Assembly: GCA_001544595.2 (NCBI GenBank)
Contig: FCOH02000003.1
Coordinates: forward strand, 186,001 to 250,000
Reading direction: 5' to 3'
DNA length: 64,000 nucleotides
DNA from: Caballeronia peredens
Lineage (GTDB): Bacteria > Pseudomonadota > Gammaproteobacteria > Burkholderiales > Burkholderiaceae
In this document: piece by piece, positions 1 to 9,111 of the stretch
How positions within the stretch are numbered: the first letter of the stretch is position 1
How the letters are laid out: each line of letters opens with the position of its first letter
Notes under the pieces: model-generated
The model's input: only the letters and a program-made list of their open reading frames with translations
Told to the model about the DNA's origin: nothing
Database searches by the model: none
Position numbers and translations under genes: made by a program

Positions 1-97
1 CTTCCAGCACGTCGACCGCGAGGCCGCGCTGCGCCAGTTCCGCCGCGCAAGCCGCCCCGACGATGCCCGCGCCGACGACGATCACGTCCGCCGTCAT
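1..97 (-). CDS. FAD-dependent oxidoreductase, N-terminal fragment (probable D-hydroxyproline/D-amino acid dehydrogenase)
   Basis: Only the first 32 codons lie in the window; the gene runs off the left edge. The start is the ATG read leftward from 97. The fragment opens with a Rossmann dinucleotide-binding beta-alpha-beta unit (VIVVGAGIVGAACAAELAQRG), which is the FAD-binding start of DAO-type oxidoreductases. It begins 4 nt after the stop of the hydroxyproline epimerase gene on the same strand, so the two are almost certainly one operon. In hydroxyproline catabolism the epimerase product, cis-4-hydroxy-D-proline, is oxidised by such a flavoenzyme. The substrate is inferred from context only. 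Confidence 0.7.
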   Translation of the reverse strand, partial: MTADVIVVGAGIVGAACAAELAQRGLAVDVLE

Positions 98-101
98 GCC
101 C

Positions 102-1052
102 TCATGCCTTTGCCCCGGCCCCGATGCCGCGCACGAACGGATCGCGCTCGTCGAACACGAGCCGGCCTTCGCCCATGATGTGCGCGTAGCCTGTGATCGT
201 CGGCACGAGCGCGTCATGGTCGATCGCGTAGCTGCCCTCGAACACGCTGCCGATGATGCTTTCCTGACGCCACACGTCGCCCGGCGCGAGCACGCCGTCG
301 GCGGCGAGGCACGCGAGTTTCGCGCTAGTGCCCGTGCCGCACGGCGAGCGGTCATACGCGTTGCCCGGACACAACACGAAGTTGCGGCTGTCGATGCCCG
401 CGACCGGCGAATCCGCGAACAGCTCGATATGGTCGATGTACGCGCCGTCGGCGCCCGTGATGCCCTGCGCGTGCAGCGCGTCGCGGATCGCCTCGGTGAA
501 CGCGGTCAGTTCGCCGATAGACGCGGGCGACAGTTCCCGCCCATGGTCGGCGACGAGAAAGAACCAGTTGCCGCCCCACGCGACGTCGCCCGCGAGCGGA
601 CCGTGGCTGGGCACCTCAACCGTCACCGCGCGCCGGTGCCGGTAGGCGGGCACGTTGCGCACGCTGACGCTGCCGTTCGCGTTGAGCGTCGCGTCGACGG
701 GACCGACCGGCGTGTCGATCCGATGCCGCCCCGGCGCGATTCTGCCCGCATGCGCGAGCGACGCGACGAGCCCGATCGTGCCGTGCCCGCACATGCCGAG
801 GTAGCCGACGTTGTTGAAAAAGATGACGCCCGCCGCCGCGGCGGGGTCATCGGGTTCGCAGAGCAGCGCGCCCACCATCACATCCGAGCCGCGCGGCTCC
901 GTGACGATCGCGCGACGCCAGTCGTCGTGATGCGCGCGGAACGCGTCGAGCCGTTGCGCGAGGGTGCCGCCGCCCAGATCCGGGCCGCCCGCGAGCACGA
1001 GGCGCGTGGGTTCGCCGCCCGTGTGCGAGTCGATGATGTCGATGGTTTTCAT
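102..1052 (-). CDS. 4-hydroxyproline 2-epimerase (proline racemase family)
   Basis: A 316-residue protein, full length for the proline racemase family. The ATG at 1052 gives the usual family start ([17 protein letters not shown]); the frame is open further upstream, but that part does not look like the family. Both catalytic cysteines are present: Cys88 in MCGHGTIG and Cys238 in [10 protein letters not shown]. The Cys/Cys pair marks an active racemase or epimerase rather than a dehydratase (Thr/Cys). It would convert trans-4-hydroxy-L-proline to cis-4-hydroxy-D-proline in the cytoplasm. A flavoprotein dehydrogenase follows directly on the same strand and a DapA-family deaminase diverges, which favours hydroxyproline over proline as substrate. 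Confidence 0.88.
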   Translation of the reverse strand: MKTIDIIDSHTGGEPTRLVLAGGPDLGGGTLAQRLDAFRAHHDDWRRAIVTEPRGSDVMVGALLCEPDDPAAAAGVIFFNNVGYLGMCGHGTIGLVASLAHAGRIAPGRHRIDTPVGPVDATLNANGSVSVRNVPAYRHRRAVTVEVPSHGPLAGDVAWGGNWFFLVADHGRELSPASIGELTAFTEAIRDALHAQGITGADGAYIDHIELFADSPVAGIDSRNFVLCPGNAYDRSPCGTGTSAKLACLAADGVLAPGDVWRQESIIGSVFEGSYAIDHDALVPTITGYAHIMGEGRLVFDERDPFVRGIGAGAKA

Positions 1053-1276
1053 GCCGCTTATCCTAGAAATGCGCGCGTCGGACGTCTTGAAGCGTCTGGA
1101 CGGTTTTGATGACGATATCGGCACAGGAACGAAGCGCGGCGAGCGGCTTGCGATGCGCTGCTTCGCGGCCGATTCCGCTATGCCGAAATCGGCACGCGGC
1201 GCGCGCGAAATGCGCAAGACGCGCGATTTTCCGGTGCTTACACTGCCTGACGTCAAAACACATTCGGAGAGCAGCC

Positions 1277-2182
1277 GTGACGCAAATCTGGGAAGGCGTG
1301 ATGCCTGCCGTGACCACCAAGTTCAACGCCGATTTCAGCATAGACCGCGCATGGACCGGCAAGAACGTCGACGCGCAGATCGAAGCGGGCGTGGACGGCA
1401 TCATCGTGTGCGGATCGCTCGGCGAAGCCTCCACGCTCTCGCTCGACGAAAAGCTCGAAGTGCTCGATATCGCCGTGGACGCCGCGCGCGGCCGCGTGCC
1501 GGTGCTGCTGACCATCGCCGAAAACAGCACGCTGGACGGCTGCCGTCAGGCCGAACGCGCCGCCAGCCACGGCGCGGCGGGCTATATGGTGCTGCCGGGA
1601 CTGCGCTATCTGTCGGACCGGCGCGAGACGCTCAACCATTTCCGCATGGTCGCCGACGCCAGCCCGCTGCCGCTGATGGTGTACAACAATCCGCTGGCCT
1701 ATGGCGTCGATGTCACGCCGAAGATGTTCGCCGAACTGGCCGAAGACAGGAAGTTCGCGGCGATCAAGGAATCGAGCGGCGACGTGCGTCGCATCACCGA
1801 TCTCATCAACGAAACGGGCGATCGCTACGCGCTTTTCTGCGGCGTCGACAATCTCGCGATGGAAGCGATGTTGATGGGCGCGCACGGCTGGGTCGCCGGC
1901 CTCGTATGCGCATTTCCGCGCGAGACGGTGGCGATCTACAAGCTCATCCGCGCGGGACGCCTGGAGGAAGCGCGCGCGATCTACCGCTGGTTCGCACCGC
2001 TGCTCGCACTCGACGTGTCGCACAAGCTCGTGCAGAACATCAAGCTTGCGGAGACGATCGTCGGCCTGGGCACCGAGCCCGTGCGGCCGCCGCGTCTGCC
2101 GCTCGCGGGCGAGGAGCGGCGCGACGTGGAAGCGCTGATCCGGCGCAGCATCGAAACGCGCCCGGCCTTGCCGGCCGTCTGA
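1277..2182 (+). CDS. DapA-family lyase, probable 1-pyrroline-4-hydroxy-2-carboxylate deaminase
   Basis: A 301-residue TIM-barrel protein of the dihydrodipicolinate synthase/N-acetylneuraminate lyase family. The Schiff-base lysine is Lys164 (AIKESSGD) and the partner tyrosine is Tyr136 (MVYNNP); the glycine-rich GSLGEAS loop sits near residue 47. The GTG start at 1277 is chosen because GGAGAG lies just upstream and the protein then begins at the conserved [12 protein letters not shown]; a longer ATG frame from 1106 would overlap the divergent promoter region. Next to the divergent hydroxyproline epimerase, the likely reaction is deamination of 1-pyrroline-4-hydroxy-2-carboxylate to 2-oxoglutarate semialdehyde. 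The substrate is inferred from neighbours, since the family has many. Confidence 0.85.
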   Translation: MTQIWEGVMPAVTTKFNADFSIDRAWTGKNVDAQIEAGVDGIIVCGSLGEASTLSLDEKLEVLDIAVDAARGRVPVLLTIAENSTLDGCRQAERAASHGAAGYMVLPGLRYLSDRRETLNHFRMVADASPLPLMVYNNPLAYGVDVTPKMFAELAEDRKFAAIKESSGDVRRITDLINETGDRYALFCGVDNLAMEAMLMGAHGWVAGLVCAFPRETVAIYKLIRAGRLEEARAIYRWFAPLLALDVSHKLVQNIKLAETIVGLGTEPVRPPRLPLAGEERRDVEALIRRSIETRPALPAV

Positions 2183-2210
2183 AGCACGGCGAACCGGAAA
2201 GCGCGCCAAT

Positions 2211-2235
2211 AAAAAATGCCGTCCGGGGACGGCAT
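2211..2235 (-). terminator. Rho-independent terminator of the response regulator gene
   Basis: Read on the minus strand, ATGCCGTCC and GGACGGCAT form a 9-bp stem with a very tight loop, followed at once by a run of six T. It lies 27 bp past the stop of the minus-strand regulator gene. The stem could also serve the plus-strand deaminase gene ending at 2182, but that direction lacks a T run. Confidence 0.8.
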
Positions 2236-2262
2236 TCGTGGCGATTTCAATCGACCGATGCT

Positions 2263-3006
2263 TCAGGCAGCGATCTGCGCGGGCGCGGGCTCGACGCGGT
2301 CTTCGCCGGTGTCCTTGCCTTCATCGTAGAGATGAAGCAGGCGATAGCCGCTCTTGTACACCGGCTGCAGCCGGAAGTTGTTCACCGGTTCGATTTCGAG
2401 CGCGAGACGCAGACGCGAAACGTGGCTGTCGATGGTGCGCGTGGTTTCGCGGAATTCGCGGCCCCAGACCATCGCGAAGATATGGTCGCGCGACAGCACG
2501 CGGCCGATATTCGAGAAGAAGAGCTGCGCGAGACGGAACTGCGTGCCGCTCAACTGGACCGGTTTGCCGCGCACCGTGACGGTTTGCTGGCGAGCGTCGA
2601 AACGATACGGACCGACTTCCAGGCAGGCCGTGGAGGATCCCGGATACGCGCGACGCAGCAGCGCTTCGACGCGCGCGCCGAATTCGCCGGGGCGCACGGG
2701 GTACACGACGTAATCGTCTGCGCCGGCAGTCAGTGCGCACACCACGTTGTGCTCGGCGCCGTCGGGCGTGGCGAACATGACCGGCACGCGCTCGCCGAAG
2801 CTCGAGCGTACGGATTTCAGCAGGTCGAGCCCGCACAGACCGGTGGAGTTCCAGTCGAGAATCAGCAAATCGACCGTGGAGCGCGACAGCGCCTTCGACA
2901 GCACGAGGCCGTCGCCAAACGTGACGCAGGTATGGCCGAGTCGTTTGACGACGTCGCTGATGAGATTTCGGTAGCTGGGGTCGGTTTGCAAAACGGCGAC
3001 GCGCAT
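2263..3006 (-). CDS. OmpR/PhoB-family response regulator with atypical receiver
   Basis: A 247-residue protein with an N-terminal receiver domain (about 1-118) and a C-terminal winged-helix Trans_reg_C domain (about 130-230; TRTIDSHVSRLRLALE recognition helix, KSGYRLL wing). The phosphoacceptor aspartate is kept (LLILDWN). The acidic pocket is reduced to one Asp (LQTDPS), and the usual Lys-Pro pair is Tyr-Pro (VVYPV). It may therefore work without normal phosphorylation. The start at 3006 (MRVAVLQTD) is the canonical receiver start. No histidine kinase is adjacent, so it is an orphan regulator. Target genes cannot be told from the sequence. Confidence 0.85.
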   Translation of the reverse strand: MRVAVLQTDPSYRNLISDVVKRLGHTCVTFGDGLVLSKALSRSTVDLLILDWNSTGLCGLDLLKSVRSSFGERVPVMFATPDGAEHNVVCALTAGADDYVVYPVRPGEFGARVEALLRRAYPGSSTACLEVGPYRFDARQQTVTVRGKPVQLSGTQFRLAQLFFSNIGRVLSRDHIFAMVWGREFRETTRTIDSHVSRLRLALEIEPVNNFRLQPVYKSGYRLLHLYDEGKDTGEDRVEPAPAQIAA

Positions 3007-3528
3007 GGTGTCTAACCTGATGAGTCTAAGGGACAATGGGCGGATGCCGTTTTTGGGGCGCCCGCAAGGCGTCTCGTCGCGGGATGAGACGGGGAATTCG
3101 AACTGCGGATTCTGGAGAGCAGCGCTTCCCTTTCCCATCGGATTGGTCCGAATTTGTCAACGCATGTGACGGCACATTTTTTGCGTTCGCCGGCGTCTCA
3201 TGCGCGCAACCATCTCGAAAATAGAGCGGCTTTGCGCTTTTTCACCGCTTTCATCCTGTAACATCGCGCGTCTGGCTCACAAGTCCCCGCTTCCGCCGTT
3301 TTATCGAGACGTCGCGTAGCAAGCTGCGCCGCGACTGTTCGTCGCGTCTCGCAGCGCGGATGACAGGCAGCGGCTTTCGAATCCGCGTCCGTCGCTTCAT
3401 CGGCCTGGTTCGCATCCAGAACCTCGTTGTGCCCACCCGGCGCGTCCGACTCCCCCGCAAAGGACCTTGCCGCGTCCGCCGCGCCTCGCGCGCGGCCCAT
3501 CCACTCAACGGTTCTTTTGTACTTTTCG
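3007..3528. other. Intergenic region between divergent regulator and MFS genes
   Basis: About 520 bp with no gene that can be supported. Open frames here are arginine-rich, lack ribosome binding sites and look like chance. It must hold promoters for the minus-strand regulator and the plus-strand transporter, but no clear -35/-10 pair or operator stands out. Confidence 0.5.
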
Positions 3529-4821
3529 ATGCAGGCCACTCCTCTGTCCGACGCCCCGCGCGCGGCCGGCCGCGCCCTCACGCGCGGCGACTACAAAACG
3601 CTCACGCTCGCCGCGCTCGGCGGTGCGCTCGAGTTTTACGACTTCATCATCTTCGTGTTCTTTGCGCCGGTCATCGGGCAACTGTTCTTTCCGGCGTCGA
3701 TTCCGGACTGGCTGCGGCAATTGCAGACTTTCGGCATCTTCGCGGCGGGCTATCTGGCGCGGCCGCTCGGCGGCATCGTGATGGCGCATTTCGGCGATCT
3801 GCTCGGGCGCAAGCGCATGTTCACGCTCTCCGTGCTGCTGATGTCCGTGCCGACGCTTCTGATGGGCCTTCTGCCCACTTACGCGTCGCTCGGTCTGATG
3901 GCGCCGGTGCTGCTGCTTCTGTTTCGCGTGATGCAGGGCGCGGCCGTCGGCGGCGAAGTGCCCGGCGCGTGGGTGTTCGTCTCGGAGCACGTGCCGAGCC
4001 GCCATATCGGCTATGCGTGCGGCACGCTGACCGCCGGCCTGACGGCGGGCATCCTGCTCGGCTCGCTGATCGCGACGGGTATCAACAAGGCGTTCGCTCC
4101 CGCCGATGTCGCGGCTTTCGCGTGGCGTCTGCCGTTTTTGCTGGGCGGCGTGTTCGGGCTGTGTTCGGTCTATCTGCGCCGCTGGCTGCATGAGACGCCG
4201 GTGTTCGCCGAGTTGCAGCAGCGCAAGTCGCTCGCGGCGGAAATTCCGCTTAAGGCCGTGCTGCGCGACCATCGCGGCGCGGTGATCATTTCGATGCTGC
4301 TCACGTGGATGCTCTCCGCGGCGATCGTCGTCGTGATCCTGATGACGCCCACGCTTCTGCAGAAGCAGTTTCATATCGCGCCGGCGACGGTGCTCGTCGC
4401 CAATTGCGCGGCGACGCTGTGCCTCACGATCGGCTGCGTGCTGGCCGGCGCGATCGCGGGGCGGATCGGCGCGGGCAGGACGATTTTCATCGGCGGCATC
4501 GCGCTCGCCGTGTCGTACTGGATGCTGTTCCAGCGCGTCGCGCTCGACGCCTCCGCGCTCCTGCCGTGGTACGCGCTCGCGGGCTTTTTCGTCGGCGTGA
4601 TCGGCGCGATTCCCTTCGTGATGGTGAAGGCCTTCCCGCCCGCCGTGCGCTTCTCGGGCATCTCGTTCTCGTACAACGTCGCGTATGCGGTGTTCGGCGG
4701 ACTCACGCCGATCGTCGTCTCGCTGATGATGAAATCGAGCCCGATGGCGCCCGCGATCTACGTCGCCGCCCTGTGCGTGACCGGCGCGCTGACGACGCCG
4801 TTCTTCAACAAGGCGCGCTAG
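3529..4821 (+). CDS. MFS transporter (metabolite:H+ symporter type, ProP/YhjE-like)
   Basis: A 430-residue inner-membrane protein with 12 likely transmembrane helices. The opening (ALGGALEFYDFIIFVFFAP) and the loop 2-3 motif (FGDLLGRKRMF) are typical of the metabolite:H+ symporter branch. The long loop after helix 6 contains RRWLHETPVFAEL, also usual there. The ATG at 3529 follows no strong ribosome binding site; an upstream in-frame start at 3427 would add 34 low-complexity residues and is less likely. It stands alone between a divergent regulator and another transporter, so the substrate (an organic acid, osmolyte or similar) is unknown. Confidence 0.85.
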   Translation: MQATPLSDAPRAAGRALTRGDYKTLTLAALGGALEFYDFIIFVFFAPVIGQLFFPASIPDWLRQLQTFGIFAAGYLARPLGGIVMAHFGDLLGRKRMFTLSVLLMSVPTLLMGLLPTYASLGLMAPVLLLLFRVMQGAAVGGEVPGAWVFVSEHVPSRHIGYACGTLTAGLTAGILLGSLIATGINKAFAPADVAAFAWRLPFLLGGVFGLCSVYLRRWLHETPVFAELQQRKSLAAEIPLKAVLRDHRGAVIISMLLTWMLSAAIVVVILMTPTLLQKQFHIAPATVLVANCAATLCLTIGCVLAGAIAGRIGAGRTIFIGGIALAVSYWMLFQRVALDASALLPWYALAGFFVGVIGAIPFVMVKAFPPAVRFSGISFSYNVAYAVFGGLTPIVVSLMMKSSPMAPAIYVAALCVTGALTTPFFNKAR

Positions 4822-4942
4822 GCGGCACGCCGTCAATCCAGCCGATTCCTGCCGATTCCAGGCGATAGCGCGCCGTTTGCGCGGCGCGCCGGCATCCACG
4901 TTTCACGACACGCCGAAACGTCGAACGCATGACGCGTCTACG

Positions 4943-6409
4943 ATGAACGGCATGAACTCGAACCTTTCCTCATCCGCCACGCATCTGTCCCCGCGACAGA
5001 TGCTCGTGGTGACGGCGACCAGCGTCGGCTTCGTCGTCTCCCAACTCGATGTCTCGATCGTCAACGTCGCGCTGGCGAGTATCGGCCACGATCTGCGCGC
5101 GGGTGTCGCGAGCCTGCAATGGACCGTCGACAGCTACGCGCTCGCCTTTTCGGCGCTCATGCTCTCGGCGGGCTCGCTCGGCGACCGCTTCGGCGCGCGG
5201 CGCATGTTTCTCGGCGGACTGGCGCTATTCGCGCTGGCGTCGCTCGCGTGCGCGTTTTCGCGCGATGCGCCGCAACTGATCGCCGCGCGCGCGTTGCAGG
5301 GCATCGGCGCCGCCGGCATGCTGCCGAACTCGCTCGCGCTCCTGAACGCGGCGTGCGGCCACGACCGGCGTCTGCGGGCGCGCGCGGTGGGTTTGTGGAC
5401 GGCAGCGGGCGCGGTCTCGATCGCGGCAGGGCCGATCGTCGGCGGCGTGCTCATCGCGGCGTTCGGCTGGCGCAGCATTTTCTGGGTCAATCTGCCGATC
5501 TGCGCGGCGGGCATTGCGGCGACGCTGATGTGGATCGCGGACGGTCGTCCGGACAGTCCGTCGCGCACACGCGGCATCGACTTGCCCGGGCAGGCGCTCG
5601 CGATCGTCGCGCTGGCCGCTTTCGTCGGCGCGGTGATCGAACTGCGTCCGCTCGGCATCGCGCATCCGTTCGTGTGGGGCGGCCTCGTGCTCGCGCTGGC
5701 GGCAGGCGCCGCGTTCATCGCGATCGAGCGCCGCAGCGCGTCGCCGATGCTGCCGCTCACGCTGTTCGGCGAGCGCACGTTCAGCGCGGCGGTCGTCTTC
5801 GGTATCGGGGTGAATCTCACCTATTATGGGATGGTGTTCGTGCTGAGCCTGTATTTGCAGCGCGTGCTCGGCCATTCGCCCTTGCAGACCGGCCTCGCGT
5901 TCCTGCCGCTGACGGGCGGCTTCCTCATCTCGAATCTCGCGAGCGGCCCCGTGGTGGCGCGCTTCGGCTCACGCGGCCCGATGATTTTCGGCGCGCTTCT
6001 CGATGCCGCCGGTTTCGCCGCACTCGGCTTCGTCGACGCGACGACGCCCACGGCCGCGCTGCTCGTCCCGTTCCTGCTGATTCCATCGGGCATGGGCCTC
6101 GCCGTCCCCGCGATGACGACCGCGCTGCTCGGCACAGTCGGGCAGCAGCGCGCGGGTACCGCGTCGGCGGTGCTGAACACCGCGCGGCAGGCGGCGGGCG
6201 CGATCGGCGTCGCGGCGTTCGGCGCGCTCGCGAGTCACGGCGAAGGCGCGGAAGCTATCGTCGATGCGGTGCGCTGGTCGGCGGCCATTTCCGTCGCGCT
6301 GCTTCTGGGCGCGGCGCTGAGCGCGCGTCACATGCGCAATCCGTCGAACGCGGGCGAGGGCGGCGACACGAAACACGCGCGCGGCCCGCTTCCGGACGAG
6401 GCCGAATGA
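4943..6409 (+). CDS. MFS transporter, DHA2 (EmrB/QacA, 14-TM) family
   Basis: A 488-residue protein with 14 predicted helices. Diagnostic motifs are the helix 1 element SQLDVSIVNVALASIGHDL, the helix 2-3 loop GSLGDRFGARRMFLGG, and antiporter motif C-like glycines in helix 5 (AAGPIVGGVLIAAFGWRSIFWVN). These mark a drug:H+ antiporter of the inner membrane. The start is taken at ATG 4943 (a second ATG at 4952 is possible); neither has a good ribosome binding site. A periplasmic adaptor gene is absent, so it likely works alone. The substrate is unknown. Confidence 0.87.
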   Translation: MNGMNSNLSSSATHLSPRQMLVVTATSVGFVVSQLDVSIVNVALASIGHDLRAGVASLQWTVDSYALAFSALMLSAGSLGDRFGARRMFLGGLALFALASLACAFSRDAPQLIAARALQGIGAAGMLPNSLALLNAACGHDRRLRARAVGLWTAAGAVSIAAGPIVGGVLIAAFGWRSIFWVNLPICAAGIAATLMWIADGRPDSPSRTRGIDLPGQALAIVALAAFVGAVIELRPLGIAHPFVWGGLVLALAAGAAFIAIERRSASPMLPLTLFGERTFSAAVVFGIGVNLTYYGMVFVLSLYLQRVLGHSPLQTGLAFLPLTGGFLISNLASGPVVARFGSRGPMIFGALLDAAGFAALGFVDATTPTAALLVPFLLIPSGMGLAVPAMTTALLGTVGQQRAGTASAVLNTARQAAGAIGVAAFGALASHGEGAEAIVDAVRWSAAISVALLLGAALSARHMRNPSNAGEGGDTKHARGPLPDEAE

Positions 6410-6485
6410 CGACGGCGACGCAGCGGGAACGCGCGTTGCAGCACGGAACCGGAACGAACGCGATCGATCCATCAAGGAGAACACC

Positions 6486-6653
6486 ATGTCGACGATGCCC
6501 CGCTCGCCCGACGAGCCGCTCGAACCGGATCCGGACAAGCTGCTCGACCCGGATGCGCCGCCTAATCCGGACGATCCGGACATGCCCGACGGGCCCGATT
6601 CCGCCACGCCGATGGTGCCCGCCGATCCGAAGAACGGCGAGCCGCGCATGTAG
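6486..6653 (+). CDS. Small acidic Pro/Asp-rich protein, 55 aa
   Basis: A 55-codon ORF starting at ATG 6486 behind an excellent ribosome binding site (AAGGAGA, 5-6 nt spacing) and closed by a strong terminator 28 bp after the stop. The product is almost wholly made of Pro, Asp and Glu with repeats of the DPD/PDDPD type and no hydrophobic segment, so it should be disordered and cytoplasmic. Signal and terminator together make it a credible gene. No function is recognised. It may be co-transcribed with the MFS gene 76 bp upstream. Confidence 0.72.
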   Translation: MSTMPRSPDEPLEPDPDKLLDPDAPPNPDDPDMPDGPDSATPMVPADPKNGEPRM

Positions 6654-6680
6654 GCTCGCTCGAATCGGCTGCACAAAGCA

Positions 6681-6717
6681 ATGCCCGCGCGGCTACGTGA
6701 GCCGCGCGGGCATTTTT
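6681..6717 (+). terminator. Strong Rho-independent terminator
   Basis: A perfect 14-bp stem (ATGCCCGCGCGGCT with AGCCGCGCGGGCAT), 5-nt loop, then TTTTT. It ends the small acidic protein transcript and could also stop minus-strand transcription from the facing gene. Confidence 0.92.
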
Positions 6718-6741
6718 GCGTCGTTGCTTGCAGTCCGGAAA

Positions 6742-7014
6742 CTACAGGCTCGTGGTCTGCACGGTACCGGTTTCCAGTGCGCGTTCGATCAGCGCTTCGT
6801 GCTGTGCCTTGCGCACGGCATCGGCGACGAGCGTGCCGGGCGCTTCAACTTCCGCCTTGATCGTGCCGATGATGCCATCGGCCTCGACGATCACAAGCGA
6901 TTCCGCCGAATCCGCACGGCTGATGATGACACGTGCCGGCCCGCCACCCTCCGCGAGACTCGCGCAGAACGCCATCTTTTGCCCGCCGATCACTTGCTCG
7001 AATGTTTGAATCAT
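6742..7014 (-). CDS. Conserved-type hypothetical protein, 90 aa
   Basis: A 90-residue protein starting at ATG 7014 behind GGAAGG with good spacing. It is a mixed alpha/beta soluble protein without signal peptide or membrane helix; the middle (PARVIISRADSAESLVIVEADGIIGTIKAEVEAPGTLVADAV) alternates beta strands and a helix. It lies downstream of an XRE-type regulator on the same strand with a 126-bp gap, so they may or may not share a transcript. Family not recognised. Confidence 0.7.
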   Translation of the reverse strand: MIQTFEQVIGGQKMAFCASLAEGGGPARVIISRADSAESLVIVEADGIIGTIKAEVEAPGTLVADAVRKAQHEALIERALETGTVQTTSL

Positions 7015-7140
7015 CGTTGCCTTCCGCGTTGGTTGGACAAAAGCTGACCAGCATGCGCCGCGATGGCGCGTCTGGTGTCTGATTGATCCGCGTGCGCGCG
7101 CTAGGTTCAATTCTGTAAGCTCGCGGGCGCTGACGCAAGC

Positions 7141-7962
7141 TCAACGTCGCGCGTCGGCCAGCCGACGCAGGATCTCGGCGGTGGCGTCGTCGGCGGGAAA
7201 AAATGCTTCGATCGCAAGCTCCGACAGCGTGATGTCGACGGGCGTGCCGAATACCGTCGTCGTGCTGAAGAACGACAGGACGCCGTGCGACGTGCGCATG
7301 CGCAAGGGCACGACAACTGGATCGGTTTCGCCGCGCGGCGCCTGTGTGGCATGCGCGGGCGCGGGATAGCCGTCGAGTTCCGCGAGCAGCGCGACGAGCG
7401 TGGCATCGCCCGAAACCTCGATCTGCCGGCGCAGGCGCGCGAACAGATGCGCGCGCCATTCGTCCCAGTTGTCGATGGCGTCTGCCAGCCCTCGCGGATG
7501 CATCGACAGACGCAACACGTTCACCGGCGTCGCGAGCAACGCTGCATCCGCCGACTCGACCAGCGGCGCGAGCGCCGCGTTTGCCGCGACCATCGTCCAG
7601 TGACGATCGACCGCGAGCGCGGGATAAGGCTCGTGGCCTTTCAGCACGAGATCGACCGCGCGCCGTGCGGCGGCGAGTTGCGGATCGGCGAGCGCCCGTT
7701 CGCGATAGAGCGGCGCGTAGCCCGCGGCGATCAGCAGCGTGTTGCGCTCGCGCAGCGGCACGTCGAGTTGTTCGGCGAGACGCATCAGCATCTCGCGACT
7801 CGGCAAGGAACGTCCCGATTCGACGAAGCTCAGATGACGCGTGGACACGTCCGCTTCGCCCGCGAGATCGAGCTGGCTCATGCGTCGTCGCTGGCGCCAT
7901 TCGCGCAGCAGCGTGCCGACGGACGTCGAGTGAACGGAGGAATGCGCGAGGGTCGAGTTCAT
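7141..7962 (-). CDS. XRE-family transcriptional regulator with MmyB-like ligand domain
   Basis: A 273-residue protein. Residues about 15-70 form a Cro/C1-type helix-turn-helix (LLREWRQRRRMSQLDLAGEADVSTRHLSFVESGRSLPS). The rest matches the MmyB-like PAS-type ligand-binding domain found in this regulator class (HEPYPALAVDRHWTMVAANAALAPLV; later SFFSTTTVFGTPVDITLSELAIEAFFPADDAT). The start is taken at ATG 7962; ATG 7989 is an in-frame alternative. It is often paired with an oxidoreductase, but here the divergent neighbour is motA, and no target gene is obvious. Confidence 0.88.
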   Translation of the reverse strand: MNSTLAHSSVHSTSVGTLLREWRQRRRMSQLDLAGEADVSTRHLSFVESGRSLPSREMLMRLAEQLDVPLRERNTLLIAAGYAPLYRERALADPQLAAARRAVDLVLKGHEPYPALAVDRHWTMVAANAALAPLVESADAALLATPVNVLRLSMHPRGLADAIDNWDEWRAHLFARLRRQIEVSGDATLVALLAELDGYPAPAHATQAPRGETDPVVVPLRMRTSHGVLSFFSTTTVFGTPVDITLSELAIEAFFPADDATAEILRRLADARR

Positions 7963-8099
7963 GCAGCCGATCTTAGACGAAGCGCGCACGTGGGTTCCAT
8001 TACCTGCGAAGTAATGGTCGCGATGCTATTTCACGGTATCGAACGAACGTAAGATTTACTGCGCAAACATTTGCGCAGAAATACTTGCGCGCGCGACCC

Positions 8100-8127
8100 T
8101 AAATCTCCGGGTGTTCCAGGCCGTTAA
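8100..8127 (+). promoter_or_regulatory. Candidate sigma-28 (FliA) promoter for motAB
   Basis: TAAA, 16 nt, then GCCGTTAA, against the flagellar consensus TAAA-N15-GCCGATAA. The -10 element differs at one base and the spacing is one longer than ideal. It ends about 93 bp before the motA start, and motAB is a usual late-class flagellar target. Confidence 0.5.
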
Positions 8128-8220
8128 AAGCCAACAACAGCGAACAATGCGTCGCGAGCCGTGCGCGTCTTATCCGAATGCGCGCACGGCCCGCGGCGCC
8201 CGGACATTTGCGGAGAAATC

Positions 8221-9093
8221 ATGTTTGTCATCATCGGATGGGTGTTGGTCATCGGCTCGGTGATCGGAAGCTTCATCGGCGTGGGCGGCCATCTTGCCGC
8301 GCTCGTGCAGCCCTTCGAATTGCTTTGTATTTTCGGTGCGGCGATTGGCGCATTCGTCGTGTCCAATCCGACATCGACGCTCAAGAAAACCCTGCAGGCC
8401 GTCCCGAAGATCTTCAAGGGCGGCGGCTATACGAAAGAGAAATACGTCGCGCTGATCGCCCTGCTCTACGAGTTGCTGCAGAAGGCGCGCAAGGAAGGAA
8501 TGATGGCGCTCGAAGCCGATGTCGATGCGCCCGAGTCCAGCCCGCTTTTCCAGAAGTACGAGCACGTGATGGCCGATCATCATCTGCTCGATTTCATCGT
8601 CGACTATTTGCGCATGATGTCGGCGGGCAATGTCAATGCACTCGAAATGCAGGATCTGATGGACGAAGAGCTCGAAACGCATCACGCGGAAAGCTCGGTC
8701 GCGGCCAACGCCATTCAGAAGATGGCGGATGGCTTGCCGGCGTTCGGTATCGTCGCGGCGGTGATGGGCGTCGTGCACACGATGGGCTCCGTCGGTGCCG
8801 CGCCCGCCGTGCTCGGCGAGATGATCGCGGGCGCGCTGGTCGGCACGTTCCTCGGCATTCTGCTGGCATATGGCTTCATCGGTCCGCTTGCGGATCTGCT
8901 CAACGCTAAGGGCGTGGCGGAAGCCAAGCCGTTCCAGTGTGTGAAGTCGGTGTTGCTTGCATCGATGAACGGCTATGCGCCGACGGTGGCCGTCGAGTTC
9001 GGCCGCAAGGTGCTGTTCACGGCGGACCGTCCGAGCTTCAAGGAACTGGACGACGCGGTGCGCGCGACCAAGATGCCGAAGTCGGCTTCCTGA
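8221..9093 (+). CDS. motA: Flagellar motor stator protein MotA
   Basis: A 290-residue inner-membrane protein, the expected length for MotA, with four transmembrane segments in the usual 2+2 arrangement (residues about 2-20, 28-48, 170-195 and 200-225) and a large cytoplasmic loop. Family landmarks include GGHLAALVQPFELLCIFGAAIGAF, the MMSAGNVNALEMQDLMDEELE loop and the proline-containing helix LPAFGIVAAVMGVVHTMGSVG. It forms the proton channel of the stator with MotB. The start at 8221 has GGAGAAATC before it. motB follows 18 bp after the stop. Confidence 0.95.
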   Translation: MFVIIGWVLVIGSVIGSFIGVGGHLAALVQPFELLCIFGAAIGAFVVSNPTSTLKKTLQAVPKIFKGGGYTKEKYVALIALLYELLQKARKEGMMALEADVDAPESSPLFQKYEHVMADHHLLDFIVDYLRMMSAGNVNALEMQDLMDEELETHHAESSVAANAIQKMADGLPAFGIVAAVMGVVHTMGSVGAAPAVLGEMIAGALVGTFLGILLAYGFIGPLADLLNAKGVAEAKPFQCVKSVLLASMNGYAPTVAVEFGRKVLFTADRPSFKELDDAVRATKMPKSAS

Positions 9094-9111
9094 TCACGGA
9101 GTCCGGACATC

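Noticed and set aside
964..3015. A 683-codon plus frame over the epimerase, deaminase and regulator
   Set aside because: Overlaps three recognisable genes and has no domain.
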